A DNA stretch of 64,000 bases from Urophycis tenuis (taxonomy: Eukaryota; Chordata; Actinopteri; Gadiformes; Phycidae). Positions 11,170 to 22,141 of this stretch are shown here, piece after piece; positions within the stretch are counted from its first letter, which is position 1; each line of letters opens with the position of its first letter. The DNA lies in the NCBI GenBank assembly GCA_036785325.1, contig JAXIVH010000016.1:2434047-2498046 (forward strand). Reading direction: 5' to 3'. The notes beneath the pieces were generated by a model that was given only the letters and a program-made list of their open reading frames with translations, was not told the origin of the DNA and ran no database searches. The position numbers and the translations under genes are program-made.

Positions 11170-12411
11170 AAAGGTCGTGATAGGACATACTGGACATTGG
11201 GAATCATGTCCAAACACCCGCCAAATGGCGGACAACAACCTGATATCAGCTGCAGCCACACTCTTCACTGGCGCGACATATACAGACATTGCTGAATGGC
11301 CTGGACTGATGAATTTGCAGCTACCCCAGAAAACCACCTTTTACAACATTCAGGCATGCTACCTTATTCCTGTGATTGACACAGCATGCAAGAAGCAGGA
11401 TTACATGGTAAAAGCACGTCTAATCTCCCAGACACTGGATGGTGAGGGAGTGCAGCTCTGTAGCGACGGGAGAAGTGACAGTCCAGGCCATTCATGCAAA
11501 TACACTACATATTCCTTCATGGATGACTCCTCAAGTCAGATAGTTACCTTCGATCTGATTCAGGTAAGAGAGATGGACACAAAACTAGAGTCACTTTACT
11601 AACAAGTTTTGTCAAAAATGTAAAACTGTAAACTTGTTCCCTTTAGGTGTCCCAGGCTACTAGCTCCGTAGCTATGGAACCAATGGGCTTCAGGAAAGGT
11701 TTGGAGAAGCTGTTGGATGAAGGCCTTGCCATCGAAGTCATCACAACTGACAAGACATCCATCCATCAGAAAATTGATGAGAGAGGAGTATCCGAACATC
11801 ATACACCAATTCGACCCATGGCATGTGGCAAAAGGTTAGTCTACTGTTATTGTAAGCTGTTGGGAAATGGAGCACAGCCCCCGGACACTGCTCCCATTGC
11901 ACTTTGTCGTCTGGGAGTCTGTCACATTAGGAAGTACACCCTTCTTGAGCACATTGTCTGAAGTTCATTCCCAGTATAATAATTTACTTGTGTAATTCAG
12001 GGATGAAGAAGCTGGTTTCCGCGTCCAATCGAAGGAACTGCAAAGACCTTGCCCCTTGGGTGAAGAGTGTGAGTAACCACATGTGGTGGAGCTGCTGCTC
12101 ATCCAAAGGAGATGCAACGGTACACAAGCTTACAAACACATTCCCTTGCAAAATGAAAGTCTACTTGTTTGCTCATATGTTTGCTGTTTGATGGTGTAAT
12201 GCAGAATGAAATTACTAGTTAATACTAATGCCACATGTTTGCCCCTCATAATGTCATGGCATGCAATAACTATGTTTCTCCAGACACATTGGAAAGAACG
12301 CTAGTATACCAACACAATTTGCACAGACGATGGACATCAATCCTCTACCATATTTCGGGGGTTCATCGCTGGGAAGATAATGGCAGGGAATATCAATGCT
12401 ACCACAAAGAG
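11170..12411 (+). pseudogene. Kolobok-like transposase, C-terminal four exons
   Basis: The coding starts abruptly at GHTGHWESCPN and continues AAATLFTGATYT, CSDGRSDSPGHSCKYTTYS (first catalytic Asp region), then ITTDK, FDPWHVAK and RWTSILYHISGVHRWED. Four exons have clean boundaries: 11170-11563 (donor CAG|GTAAGA), 11647-11834, 12001-12119 and 12284-12411, each with AG before and GT after. A one-base frameshift in exon 2 hides the FDPWHVAK block. The DSPG motif, the DxWH block and the C-terminal HxW block resemble Kolobok-type transposases of fish and cnidarians. The N-terminus, normally a THAP domain, is absent, and a Harbinger gene cuts off the C-terminus. Confidence 0.7.
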
Positions 12412-12962
12412 ACATACAGATTCATAGATGTTTTTGTTGGTTCCACAGGTTCTGTTCATGATTCTAGGGTGCTAAAGAACAGTCCGGTGTACTTTGAGGC
12501 CTTGTACCCACCTGAGGGCCGGTGCATCCTTGGGGATGGTGGGTATCCGTGTTTGTCGAGGCCCATTTGTATTATGACTCCTTACAGGGAACCAGTTAGA
12601 GACCCTGTGCGTATTCAATATAATCGAAGGCACGCACGGGCGAGAAATGTCATTGAGAGGACATTTGGTATGATGAAGGCGAGGTGGCGGTCTAATTTTT
12701 TTAGGGCACTGGAGGTCAGCCCCACTTTTGTCCCTTACGTGTAGCATGTTGTGCCATCCTTCACAATCTTTGCATTGCCAACGGGGACCTTGTTGAGCCA
12801 GACATCGTTGAGGATGACAATGGGCGTGGCAATGACGGTGATGATCCTGCAGGTGAGAGGGTCATTGAGACAAGGCGAGGGGAGGATGCACGGGCGATCC
12901 TGGCTGCTGCCGTTGCTGCTGGGCCTCGTGTGGCAGCACCTCATGACCATGACTATCTGTAA
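12411..12962 (+). pseudogene. Harbinger nuclease (HARBI1-like), 5'-truncated
   Basis: Begins in mid-domain with YRFIDVFVGSTGSVHDSRVL, then GDGGYPCLSRP, and VIERTFGMMKARWRS: the second Asp, the GDGGYP loop and the catalytic Glu of the PIF/Harbinger DDE nuclease. A lost base near 12741 shifts the frame, after which HNLCIANGD and an acidic tail follow to a stop at 12960-12962. The first third of the protein, with the first Asp, is missing because the gene abuts the Kolobok-like remnant. The Myb-like partner gene lies convergent at 13592-14715, the usual two-gene Harbinger arrangement. Confidence 0.85.
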
Positions 12963-13591
12963 AATAAAATGTTTGTTCTCAATCAGTTCTAGCCATTGGA
13001 GCAGTTATGTTGTTGCTGTTGTGTTTACTGTTGCTTCAATTATAGTTTTTAACTTGCTTTATAATAACAGTTAATAAGTTTTTAACTTGAACTTGTGTGC
13101 ATGTCCTCGTGACGTTTGTCGGTCTTTGTCGGCTTCATGTCACTGTGATGTTTGTATGTCCTTTTCAGCTCCATGTTTAAAAAATAAAAAATAAAAACAT
13201 TACTTATGTTGTCTCACGTCTTGTCTCGTCATCTCGCCCATGGCTTGTACCTTGACGTGGTGGGTGAGCTTTCAACTAAACAGGCCTCGCCTACTTGTGT
13301 TTGTGTGTCATACAAATGTTATCTCTGTGCCCCATACATGCAATCTGAGTGCTTACTTATTATGAAATCTATTAAAATATCAACACACACTGAAAACTTG
13401 TCAAAGATTTTTTATTTCTCCCTCAATCTTTCCAACAAGAGGAAGAACCTTTCATCTTTCTTTCGCCTCCCTGTTCCTCCTCTCCTCCATCTCTCTCGCC
13501 TGCTGATCACTCCGCTCCTCTGCCTCACGCCTCTCTTTCTCTCCGCTCATCCCACTCCTCCAGCTGTCTCCACCACCTCTCTTCCTGCTCC

Positions 13592-14715
13592 CTAGTGTCT
13601 CTCTCTCTCCTGGTCCTGCAGGTCTCTCCTCTCCATCATCTCCATAATGTCTTTGACATCTATAGCACCTGACGAGTACCTTTTTCTTTTTGGTGCTGGG
13701 GTGATGGAGTCTTCTGTTGAAGTGCTTGGCACCAAGGACGGGGTGGCCACAGCGGCACTCTGGCCGGAGGAAGAAATGACTACCGGTGGTGAGATGGACG
13801 GTTTCTGGCCAAGGATACCGTCCATCTCACCGTACCACTTCCACGATGCCGCTGTGTCCTTCCCGTCCTCAGTGCCAACCCCCGATTGGGGCTTGCGCAA
13901 GTCCTATGAAAACATTACCAAGAAGCATGATATCTTCCTAAAATTAAGCAGTCATAACACACTTAGCATGATCTTTGGTGTAGAAGCACAAAAACGTACT
14001 TTATATTTAGCTACCAGGTTCTCCCACTTCCTCTTCACCTGTGTGCCTGAAATATTTCCCTCTAGCCCCTTGTCTTTGATAAATTGACTGCAGAAGAGAC
14101 AAATACAATAAGCACAGGATAAAACAACAATATTTAACCGAAGTCTACTAACATATGTTTACTTTTACGTACTCCCAGCCATCTTTCGCGGACTTCTTCA
14201 CACCTGTGAATAGGTGTGTAATTGCAGCCTGCCAGGCTATGAGCTGGCGGGTGTGCTCGTCGGCCCCTGCCTCGAAGCAAATTATGACACATCAGATATT
14301 CAGCCAAATTAATTCATTGTAAGACATGAGACTTGAGGTGCATGTACATTGGTGAGTTTATTGCCTACTAGTTCAAAACCTATTGGCACTTGGTACGTTG
14401 ATATCTCTCCCTCTCTCAATTAATATTTTTCTATTCTCATAATCGTAACCTGTCGTTAAGCCATCATATAAATCAACATAAATGTTATATCCACAGCAAA
14501 TACAAGCTACGATGGACTAACAAAACGGCACTACTTTACTACGTGAAATTACGTTATTGTCGATAGCTAGCGAATCGAGGTTGACTTCACCATGACAAGA
14601 AAGACAGCACATACGTGTTCGTGATTAACGATGAAAGAAACATTTTATACTTGTACTTACATTTGAACATATCCATTGCCGCTGTAGCCGCTGCTGGTGA
14701 TGCCAGTTCCGCCAT
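13592..14715 (-). pseudogene. Harbinger Myb/SANT-like DNA-binding protein, 4 exons
   Basis: On the minus strand exon 1 is 14715-14661 (MAELASPAAATAAMDMFK, donor GTAAGT), exon 2 is 14266-14169, exon 3 is 14087-14000 and exon 4 is 13903-13592, all with AG/GT boundaries. Exons 2 and 3 encode a Myb/SANT-like trihelix: WADEHTRQLIAW, THLFTGVKKSAKDGW and TQVKRKWENLVAKYK. Exon 4 has SWKWYGEMDGILGQKP and a polar C-terminus rich in E, R and D. The exon 2 to exon 3 junction is one base out of phase, so this copy may be non-functional. Such proteins bind transposon ends and bring the nuclease to the nucleus. Confidence 0.8.
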
Positions 14716-14879
14716 TATTTTGTTAAAATTTTCTCCGCAGCGTTCTTCTTTGGTTACCAGTCTCCCGCTGCATTGTGGGATAGCTTAGTGTCCTACCGTT
14801 GTACACTGTGGCGGTAGTACGCATTCGGAAATTTTTTCCCTACTACACAATGCGTACTAAGCATTTGGACGTACTAAAT

Positions 14880-14940
14880 TTGTTGCGTACTACAAAATGA
14901 ATACTATGTAGTAGTCGAGTATGAGTATTCGGATGCAGCC
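14880..14940. other. Right terminal inverted repeat of Harbinger
   Basis: Read from the minus strand the end is GGCTGCATCCGAATACTCATA, followed by an imperfect palindromic TAGTATTCATTTTGTAG region. This is typical of a fish Harbinger terminus. The partner terminus is missing because the left side is truncated at 12411. Confidence 0.6.
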
Positions 14941-14972
14941 TGTGATTTTTAAATAGGTTTTAATTTTTCTAG

Positions 14973-15240
14973 TTCGTTCTTGTCGTTGGGGATTCCTATC
15001 TGTGCAGTGTTGCAGATGGGACTGTCATGATGCCAAAGGGAAATCTTTCCTTTGGCATCCTGACAACCCCAGAGGCTAGTGCGTGCCATCTGAGGACGGA
15101 GGTGCTCCATGTCACACTGCCGCGGACCCCGGACGCAGTGCATCTTGGCCCCTGGCGACAACCTGACAACCAGCAGCACCCCCGCTGTGGCCGGAGAGTT
15201 TCGGAAGCTGATGATCAGCGCACGTGAGCGGTGGCACAAT
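14973..15240 (+). pseudogene. SGNH/GDSL-hydrolase-like exon fragment
   Basis: A splice acceptor TTTTTCTAG (ends 14972) opens a frame reading VLVVGDSYLCSVADGTVM, with a GDS motif where SGNH hydrolases carry the catalytic serine, then LRTEVLHVTLPR. A one-base shift near 15130 moves to the frame LAPGDNLTTSSTPAVAGEF and ARERW. Downstream there is only AT-rich DNA. I infer an accessory exon of one of the neighbouring transposons; enzyme activity is not supported. Confidence 0.45.
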
Positions 15241-15566
15241 GCAAGTGATTTTGTTTATACTCTACTATACTACTGTATACTCTACTACCATACTGTGTCA
15301 TTTTATCAATCACTGCCGCTGAGAGACTCTCGTTTTCTCAGCGCTAGTGATTGTGTCTCGTCTTCCACTCGTCACCCAACGGTGCGTACCGTTACGGCCT
15401 CTGAACCTACCCCACCCCCCCCCAAAAAAAAAATAATTCTCGTCTACACGATTCAATATTTTGGTTTCAAAACGGCGAATTTCGCCAAAAGGTGAGTGAT
15501 TTTCATATCTGAACTCCTACTGGTGTGACCATGTCCTTGGAGCCATCATCTACCACTGCTGGAGCT

Positions 15567-15948
15567 TGTCATGGTCTGTGTCTGTGTTGTCGTTTTCATT
15601 GGTTTGCTCTGTGTTTCCCCTTGTCATGGTCTGTGTCTGTGTTGTCTGGTTTTCATTGGTTTGCTCTGTGTTTCCCCTGTGTCCTGTTTCCCTTGGTGAT
15701 TGCCCCATCGTGTTCACCTGTGTCTTGTTCCTTCACCTGTCTTGGATTTGTAATTAGTCTGTGTATTTAAGTCCTGTCTTCTGTTCAGTCGTTGTCCGAG
15801 TCTTGTCGTCGTTTGTCGTCGCCGTTCATGTGAGTTGTCGTCTGTCTGTTCCTGTATCTGAGCTAAGTTTACAATTAAAAGAGCAAAAGTACTCTTGCCT
15901 GCCTCGCCTCTCTGCATCTGGGTCCAACCCCTCAGCAACTCCCTGACA
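15567..15948 (+). repeat. 5' LTR
   Basis: Carries an internal direct repeat of TTGTCATGGTCTGTG (15566 and 15619) and an AATTAAAAGAGCAAAAG motif near 15871 followed by GTACTC. Ends CCCTGACA. Confidence 0.9.
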
Positions 15949-15965
15949 GAAGACTCGGACCAAGA

Positions 15966-16992
15966 ATGGACCCAGCAGAAGGAATACTGGGGCACCCGTT
16001 TGGCACGGGGGGGACCTCGGTCAGCCAGACGGGCCACCAAGCCTCAGAACGGGCCAGCTGAGGCCAACCCGTTCTGGGGAACCCGTCTGGCACGGGGAGG
16101 ACCGCGGTCTGCGAGACGGGCCACCAAGCCTCAGAACGAGCCAGCTGAGGCCAACCCGTTCTGGGGAACCCGTCTGGCACGGGGAGGACCGCGGTCTGCG
16201 AGACGGGCCACCAAGCCCGCAGCTCCGCTGTCCAGCCAGGCCCCTGCGGCTGACACTGGAGGGGAGATGATCACGCTGTTTGAGTGGTTCAGACGGCGGG
16301 TTGTCCTCACTGACTACCAGGTTGAGCCGCAGAGGCCTCCTGTTCCCGCTGGGCCGCAGCGCCCTCCTGTCCCCGCTGGGCCGCAGCGGCCTCTTGTCCC
16401 CGCTGGGCCGCAGCGGCCTCCTGTCTCCGCCGCTGGGCCGCAGCTGTCCCCAGTTGGGGAGGTCCAGCCGACGCCCGCTCCACGCACTCTGGTGGCCGTC
16501 CGTCCGACGCCCGCTCCACGCACTCTGGTGGCCGTCCGTCCGACGCCCGCTCCACGCATGCTGGTGGCCGTCCGTCCGACGCCCGCTCCACGCACTCTGG
16601 TGGCCGTCCGTCCGACGCCCGCTCAACGCACTCTGGTGGCCGTCCGTCCGACGCCCGCTCCTCGCACGCTGGTGGCCGTCCGGCCGACGCCGCCCCCGGA
16701 GACTGCAGCCGCTCCAGAGACTCCGCCCCCTGAGTCTGCAGCCGCTCCAGAGACTCCGCCCCCAGATTCTGCAGCCTCAGCCTCCCCTGAGGCCCTGGTC
16801 CCAGCGGCATTCCATGAGTCCAAGGGGTTCCGCCTTCACCGCCGGCCTCCGGAAGGCCCGCGCCACCACTGCCGGCCTCCAGAAGGGTTCCGCCTGACGT
16901 TCCCTGCTTCGCCCCTGGTAGCCCTCCTCCAAGCCCCCTCCTCCCACCCATCTTGGTGTTGGGGTTTAGGGACGTCAGGAGCCGTCCCTTGA
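15966..16992 (+). CDS. Proline/arginine-rich repetitive ORF of LTR element
   Basis: Two overlapping readings exist. A short frame starts at ATG 15966 with MDPAEGILGH, like the first residues of fish gag-type ORFs, but stops after ~31 codons. The other frame is open from the 5' LTR to TGA at 16990-16992 (about 350 codons in the interior). It consists of tandem repeats: WGTRLARGGPRSARRATKP x3, PQRPPVPAG x4, RPTPAPRTLVAV x6-7, and APETPPPESAA-like units x3, followed by a unique tail. The repeats also keep other frames open, including ORFs on the minus strand, so openness alone is weak evidence of coding. No enzymatic domain is visible. Confidence 0.4.
16020..16700. repeat. Nested minisatellites inside LTR element
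   Basis: Three arrays stand side by side. One is an ~87 bp unit (16020-16215, 2-3 copies). The second is a 27-30 bp unit around CCCGCTGGGCCGCAGCGGCCT (16340-16440, 4 copies). The third is a 36 bp unit around ACGCCCGCTCCACGCACTCTGG (16469-16690, 6-7 copies). All units are multiples of 3, so length change keeps the frame. Confidence 0.85.
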
Positions 16993-17004
16993 GGGGGGGG
17001 GTAC

Positions 17005-17380
17005 TGTCATGGTCTGTGTCTGTGTTGTCGTTTTCATTGGTTTGCTCTGTGTTTCCCCTTGTCATGGTCTGTGTTGTCTGGTTTACATTGGTTTGCTCTG
17101 TGTTTCCCCTGTGTCCCGTTTCCCTTGGTGATTGCCCCATCGTGTTCACCTGTGTCTTGTTCCCTCACCTGTCTTGGGTTTGTAATTAGTCTGTGTATTT
17201 AAGTCCTGTCTTCTGTTCAGTCGTTGTCCGAGTCTTGTCGTCGTTTGTCGTCGCCGTTCATGTGAGTTGTCGTCTGTCTGTTCCTGTATCTGTGCAAAGT
17301 TTACAATTAAAAGAGCAAAAGTACTCTTGCCTGCCTCGCCTCTCTGCATCTGGGTCCAACCCCTCAGCAACTCCCTGACA
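17005..17380 (+). repeat. 3' LTR
   Basis: Collinear with 15567-15948 with few differences, so the insertion is fairly recent. Followed at once by the TSD copy GAGCT. Confidence 0.9.
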
Positions 17381-17684
17381 GAGCTCAGTGCATGGCTATT
17401 AGTTTGGTACCTCTTGCAAAACACTTAATTGATAGCGTGTTTTCCTGGCAGACTGACAATCTGGACAAAGTTGTTGTTTTGGGGCTTTATAATGAGATAA
17501 CAGCAGGCAGCAATCTGAACAGTAATCAGTCTCAACATCTTTGTGTTTTAGATTTGCCCCTAAAGTCTGTTATTGATGGACAGACATTTGACTTTGGGGA
17601 GTATGTTTCTGGAGATGTTGATGTAGTGACGGGTGATATGATTGATGGCGTTTTAACAACTTGTCTCAGATCTGGATTGAGTAA

Positions 17685-18440
17685 GGCCCCGTCCACACGG
17701 AGACGATTTTCGAGTGAAACCGCAAATGTCTTTTGCGTTTAGGCCGAGCGTAAAGACGGAGACGGCGTTTTCGGTGGCTGAAACCGCACTTTTTTGAAAC
17801 CAGGTATCAGGGTGGAAAAGTCGAAAACATTTCAGGTTTTGGCTTCGTGTGAACACCAGAAACGCAAACGATGATGTCATCGGCCAGAGTCGAAGTGAAA
17901 GAAATGTGGAGGATATGCCTTTAGAATGACTCTATAAATAAAATTAATAACAAATATGGTTATTTATCTCTTTTTGGATTGTCTCCACAAATTAACCATT
18001 TAATGGGCGGGTAAGTGAAAACGCGCCGACCTATATCGCACAACATTGAATATATATTCCAAAATTGATCATTTATAGTCTATCTGATTTTCTAATCAGT
18101 GCAAACTAGTTTACACTTTGGGACGCCAGGATCTGAGAGAGGAAGATGTTGGATGATGAATTGACTGCCTGTGTTTGACTTATCGACTGTCGAGTGGTTT
18201 AGGTAGTTTTATGTTGTTGGGGATCTGTCACTTCTGCAACATGAAACTGTTTTTCGGTGGATTTCTGTAGCTGAAACAGCACCACACACAGGCCAGGAAT
18301 ATGTACTACAGCGTTTCAAGAGCTAGATGCGTTTCAGCAACGACTCCGTCTTTACGGAGAAATGTCTGGCCCCCTCGCTGAGAAAAACGGGGGGGGGGGG
18401 GGAGATCGTTTTCGAAATCCGGCTTCGTGTGGACGGGGCC
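17685..18440. mobile_element. Harbinger-type MITE, TSD TAA
   Basis: Ends are GGCCCCGTCCACACGGAGACG and its inverted complement (CGTGTGGACGGGGCC at the right), flanked by TAA at 17682-17684 and 18441-18443, a 3 bp TWA-type target typical of PIF/Harbinger. It is 756 bp with no coding, and removing it restores the frame of the C76-like gene (...LSKMFGLYH...). A G-run lies at 18391-18402. Confidence 0.8.
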
Positions 18441-19938
18441 TAAGATGTTTGGTCTATATCACACATGTTTGCTGACAGTGTGTGGTAGTACATGTGCAAT
18501 CATTGCTCACGGTGACCATTTTGCTCTGGTTGATTCGCATGCACGCAGTGTGGATGGGATGTTGGATGAAGATGGGAGGAGTGTTGTGCATTTCACTTGT
18601 GTGGATGATGTAGTTGCTCACATCTGCAAATATGCAGCTAATTTTAATTTCCCTGTTGAGCCAAGTAGCAGTTAGGATCAGCCAAGCACAACCTCTACAC
18701 CAGTGATTCCCAACCTGTGGGCCGCGGCCCCCTGGTGGGCCGCGAAGGTATTGCAAGTGGGCCGCCAAATAATTTCCAAAAAAGTATTTGTGTGGTGCTG
18801 CTGAGCCAACTGAGTTTTCTCACCGTTGTCTCCGCGCTCCAAGTGTCCACAGCCGTGAGTGAAAGCGGTTTCACTGCCACGAAGCACATTCTGACAGAAG
18901 GCAGAAACGGAATGAATGTGTGGCGATTGCTCTAAGACTGCAAGGAAAGCTCGGCTTCCCCAAAAAAATGTCAAAAAGTGGTCAAATACTGTTGTGTACT
19001 GTACTGTTGTGTTAACATGTCATTGACTAAATATGCGCTAGGACGCGATCACCTTTAGTTCAGAATCAGCTTCTTATCACAGGTCACGGACACGACTTTC
19101 TTCTCATTCATTCCCGCAGCGTCTCAGTTCATAACAGTGCAGAAGCTCAGCGTCCATGGGAAGCATGGAGTGGGCTGTTCACTGCAATTCCATAATGCTG
19201 TGCTCGAAAACTTTATATTTTCCGCGTAGGATCATTTCCATGCAAACTTCGGCATTTATTAATTTGGACGTGAGTGGACGCTGCGATCAAATCTCAGGAC
19301 AGGTTGTTTGAGTCAGTGTATGCGGTGCGCAGCACACAGCGGCTGAATCAGATTAAACAAACTTCAAACCTGTCATCTAAGGCTAAGCATAAGCAGTAGG
19401 CTACTGTGTGTTTAGTACTTAAAATTAACTCATTTGCAAAAGAAAAAACAGCTGAAATGAATTGTCAAAACGAATAAAACAAAATTAAATAAAAGTAAAC
19501 AAAATGATATTAAATGGAATAAAATAAAATAAAACGAAATAAAATAAAATAAAAACGAAATATCTAATAATTAGCCTAATATAAATAGGCTATAATTAAT
19601 AGTACATTTCGGGGAGGCTTTGGTTCGCTGTTTACTGACGTTAGGCAATATAGCCTACCTAACAGCGCGAAATATAATAACTTGATCATAACTGTGTTTT
19701 CTATGCGTGGCGTTTTATTCGCAGGCGATTAAAGGTATAAATGGTCATTTGATTGCATATGATATCTAACTTAATCAATCAGAAGAACTTAAGGGATCGC
19801 GCTGACCCTGCCCGGAGACTGTCCGACAGTCATGCTAACCAATCAAACCCATACTGCAGCGAGTATTAGCCAATCAGGGCCAGAAAGGAACCGGTCTCTG
19901 GTTACGGCGGCATCAGCAACTGACGTTTGAAACTGAAG

Positions 19939-21810
19939 ATGGATAGCTGGCTAGCAACGGGTAGAATTAAAAGGAAAGAGAGAGAAGAGAGTGATGATAA
20001 TTTGACAGGTGATCACCCCGCTGTCAAACAAAAAACAAGAGGTCGGAGAAAGTACAGTGCTGAGTACTTGGCGCTGGGTTTTTTTTGGACAGGTACAGAA
20101 GCTGAGCCATTACCGCTGTGCGTTGTGTGCTCTGAGACACTGTCAAATGAAGCCTTGAAGCCAAGTAAACTGCGCCGTAACCTCGAGACAAAACACGGAC
20201 AGTATGTGGCGAAGCCCCTGAATTTTTTTGAGAACAAGCTCAGAGAATATAAAAGTAAAAAGAAGGTGATCGAGTGTATGGGCAGTGAGAATACCAATGC
20301 TGTTGAAGCGTCCTTTCGGGTCTCCCAACTCATAGCCAAGGCAGGAAAACCACACACCATCGGCGAGACTTTAATTCTTCCCGCAGCAAAACAGATCATT
20401 GCGGTGATGTTGGGAGAGAAGGCAGTGCAGCCTATCAACCTCGTCTCACTGTCAGATAATACAGTTAAAAGAAGGATTGATGACATGGCAGATAACGTGT
20501 CGAAACAGCTGATAAAAAGCATTAAAGACAGCCGCTTCTACTCACTGCAACTGGATGAATCGACCGACATCTCCAGTCTGTCAAACCTGCTTGCCTATGT
20601 GCGGTACGAACAAAGTGGAGAGATAGAAGAGGAGTTTTTATTTTGTAGACCTCTGCCCACCCGTTCAACTGCTGAGGCTATTTTTGACGTTTTGAACTCT
20701 TTCATTGTTTCAAATGGAATTGACTGGTCCAAATGTGTTGGAGTGAGCACTGACGGAGCCCGTGCAATGCTGGGGCAGCACAGCGGAGTTGTCAGGCGTG
20801 TGAAGGCTGTGGCTCCGCAAGCAACATCTGTCCACTGCAGCATACACCGGGAAGCACTAGCCATAAAGAACATGCCCCCGGATCTGAAGACTGTTTTAGA
20901 TGAGGCGGTCAAAGCAGTGAACTTCATCAAAAGCCGTCCACTGCAAACACGTTTGTTTGCGGTGTTATGTGGAGAGATGGGCAGTGATCATCACCAGCTG
21001 CTGTTACACACTGAAGTGCGGTGGCTCTCCCGGGGCAAAGTACTGACGCGCCTGTTTGAGTTACGCGATGAGGTGCGTGTGTTTTTCCTTGACACAAAGT
21101 TTGAATTAGCACACCGCTTCAGTGATTTTGAGTGGTTGGCTAAGTTGAGTTACCTGGCTGATATTTTCAGCCACTTAAATGGACTAAACCTCAGTCTTCA
21201 AGGGACAGCAGTGACCACGTTCAATGTCCAGAATAAAGTGGAAGCAACAATAAGAAAGCTGGCGCTGTGGGCTAAGCGTGTCGACCAGTCAAACTATGAC
21301 TCATTTGAAAATCTGTCCGATTTCCTGACAAAGGAACAGAGTCCGCTTCCCATCACCGTGAGCACCGTTGTCACAGAGCACCTGCAAGGTTTGAGGACCC
21401 AGCTGCGCGCATACTTCCCCATCCCAGATGTGCAGTGTACCTGGATAGAAAACCCGTTCGCCAGCCACGGTGACGAGGCCCTCGCCGCGCTGAGCGCAAA
21501 AGAGCAAGATAATCTCCTGGATCTCGCTTGTGACACTGCGCTGAAGCTGCTCTTCTCACAGAAGCACCTGACAAACTTTTGGCTTCATGTTGCTTCTGAG
21601 TATCCTGATCTGGCCAACAGAGCTGTGAGATTCTTGATGCCTTTCCCGACGACGTACCTCTGTGAGACTGGATTTTCTGCACTCGTTGCATTAAAAACGA
21701 AGTACAGAAACAAACTGAATGTTGAGCCAGATCTTAGTCTGAAACTTTCTTCGATTGTGCCAGACTTTAAGCATCTGGTTGCCGCCATGCAACACCAGCC
21801 GTCTCATTAG
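19939..21810 (+). CDS. hAT transposase (ZBED5/Buster-like), intact
   Basis: An uninterrupted 623-codon frame; I take ATG at 19939 (MDSWLATGR) as the start, since the four upstream codons begin with TTG. Residues ~35-90 form a BED-like zinc finger (CVVCSETL ... KLRRNLETKHG). The RNase H-like core follows: LQLDESTDISS (first Asp, ~residue 205), GVSTDGARAMLG (second Asp), SVHCSIHREAL, and LLLHTEVRWLSRGK. The C-terminus has TYLCETGFSALVALKTKYRNKL, the dimerisation region with the catalytic Glu. Length and order match ZBED5- or SCAND3-related hAT transposases. The protein would cut and paste its own element in the nucleus. A polyA-like AATAAAAAAAAA occurs at 22197. Confidence 0.95.
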   Translation: MDSWLATGRIKRKEREESDDNLTGDHPAVKQKTRGRRKYSAEYLALGFFWTGTEAEPLPLCVVCSETLSNEALKPSKLRRNLETKHGQYVAKPLNFFENKLREYKSKKKVIECMGSENTNAVEASFRVSQLIAKAGKPHTIGETLILPAAKQIIAVMLGEKAVQPINLVSLSDNTVKRRIDDMADNVSKQLIKSIKDSRFYSLQLDESTDISSLSNLLAYVRYEQSGEIEEEFLFCRPLPTRSTAEAIFDVLNSFIVSNGIDWSKCVGVSTDGARAMLGQHSGVVRRVKAVAPQATSVHCSIHREALAIKNMPPDLKTVLDEAVKAVNFIKSRPLQTRLFAVLCGEMGSDHHQLLLHTEVRWLSRGKVLTRLFELRDEVRVFFLDTKFELAHRFSDFEWLAKLSYLADIFSHLNGLNLSLQGTAVTTFNVQNKVEATIRKLALWAKRVDQSNYDSFENLSDFLTKEQSPLPITVSTVVTEHLQGLRTQLRAYFPIPDVQCTWIENPFASHGDEALAALSAKEQDNLLDLACDTALKLLFSQKHLTNFWLHVASEYPDLANRAVRFLMPFPTTYLCETGFSALVALKTKYRNKLNVEPDLSLKLSSIVPDFKHLVAAMQHQPSH

Positions 21811-22059
21811 GTGACAAATACTGTAGCTGGCCTGTTGACTGATCCACTGCAAGCGGCTAGCCTAGAATTGACATCATCTTTATATCGGATTTGTGGTTAT
21901 TTGTAATTTTAATGGGCTTTCTTTTTTATATTTAGATATTGGCTGTTATTTATGAATCATTTGTTAATTAGCATGTTACAGAGAGCCCCTTGCGTTTCTA
22001 TTTATTTATGTTTGCGTTTTCTATCTATGTGGTGCTGATGGACAGCTCCTTGAATGATT

Positions 22060-22138
<79 letters not shown>
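22060..22138. repeat. (TG)n microsatellite
   Basis: About 39 uninterrupted TG units in the 3' untranslated part of the hAT element; it creates spurious His-Thr ORFs on the minus strand. Confidence 0.97.

Positions 22139-22141
<3 letters not shown>

Larger units (their letters stand above)
15567..17380 (+). mobile_element. Non-autonomous LTR retrotransposon with GAGCT TSD
   Basis: Two near-identical LTRs (15567-15948, 382 bp; 17005-17380, 376 bp) start TGTCATGG and end CCCTGACA. The 5 bp duplication GAGCT is at 15562-15566 and 17381-17385. A polypurine tract (GAGGGGGGGGG, 16991-17001) precedes the 3' LTR. The interior is only ~1.06 kb and has no protease, reverse transcriptase or integrase motifs, so it must be mobilised in trans. 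The main LTR difference is a short segment missing from the 3' LTR in the second TGTCATGGTCTGTG repeat. It inserted in the C76-like gene. Confidence 0.92.

Noticed and set aside
16021..17149. Long minus-strand ORFs (up to 280 codons) in the LTR element
   Set aside because: Minisatellites with unit lengths divisible by three keep several frames open; the direction of the LTRs and polypurine tract is plus.
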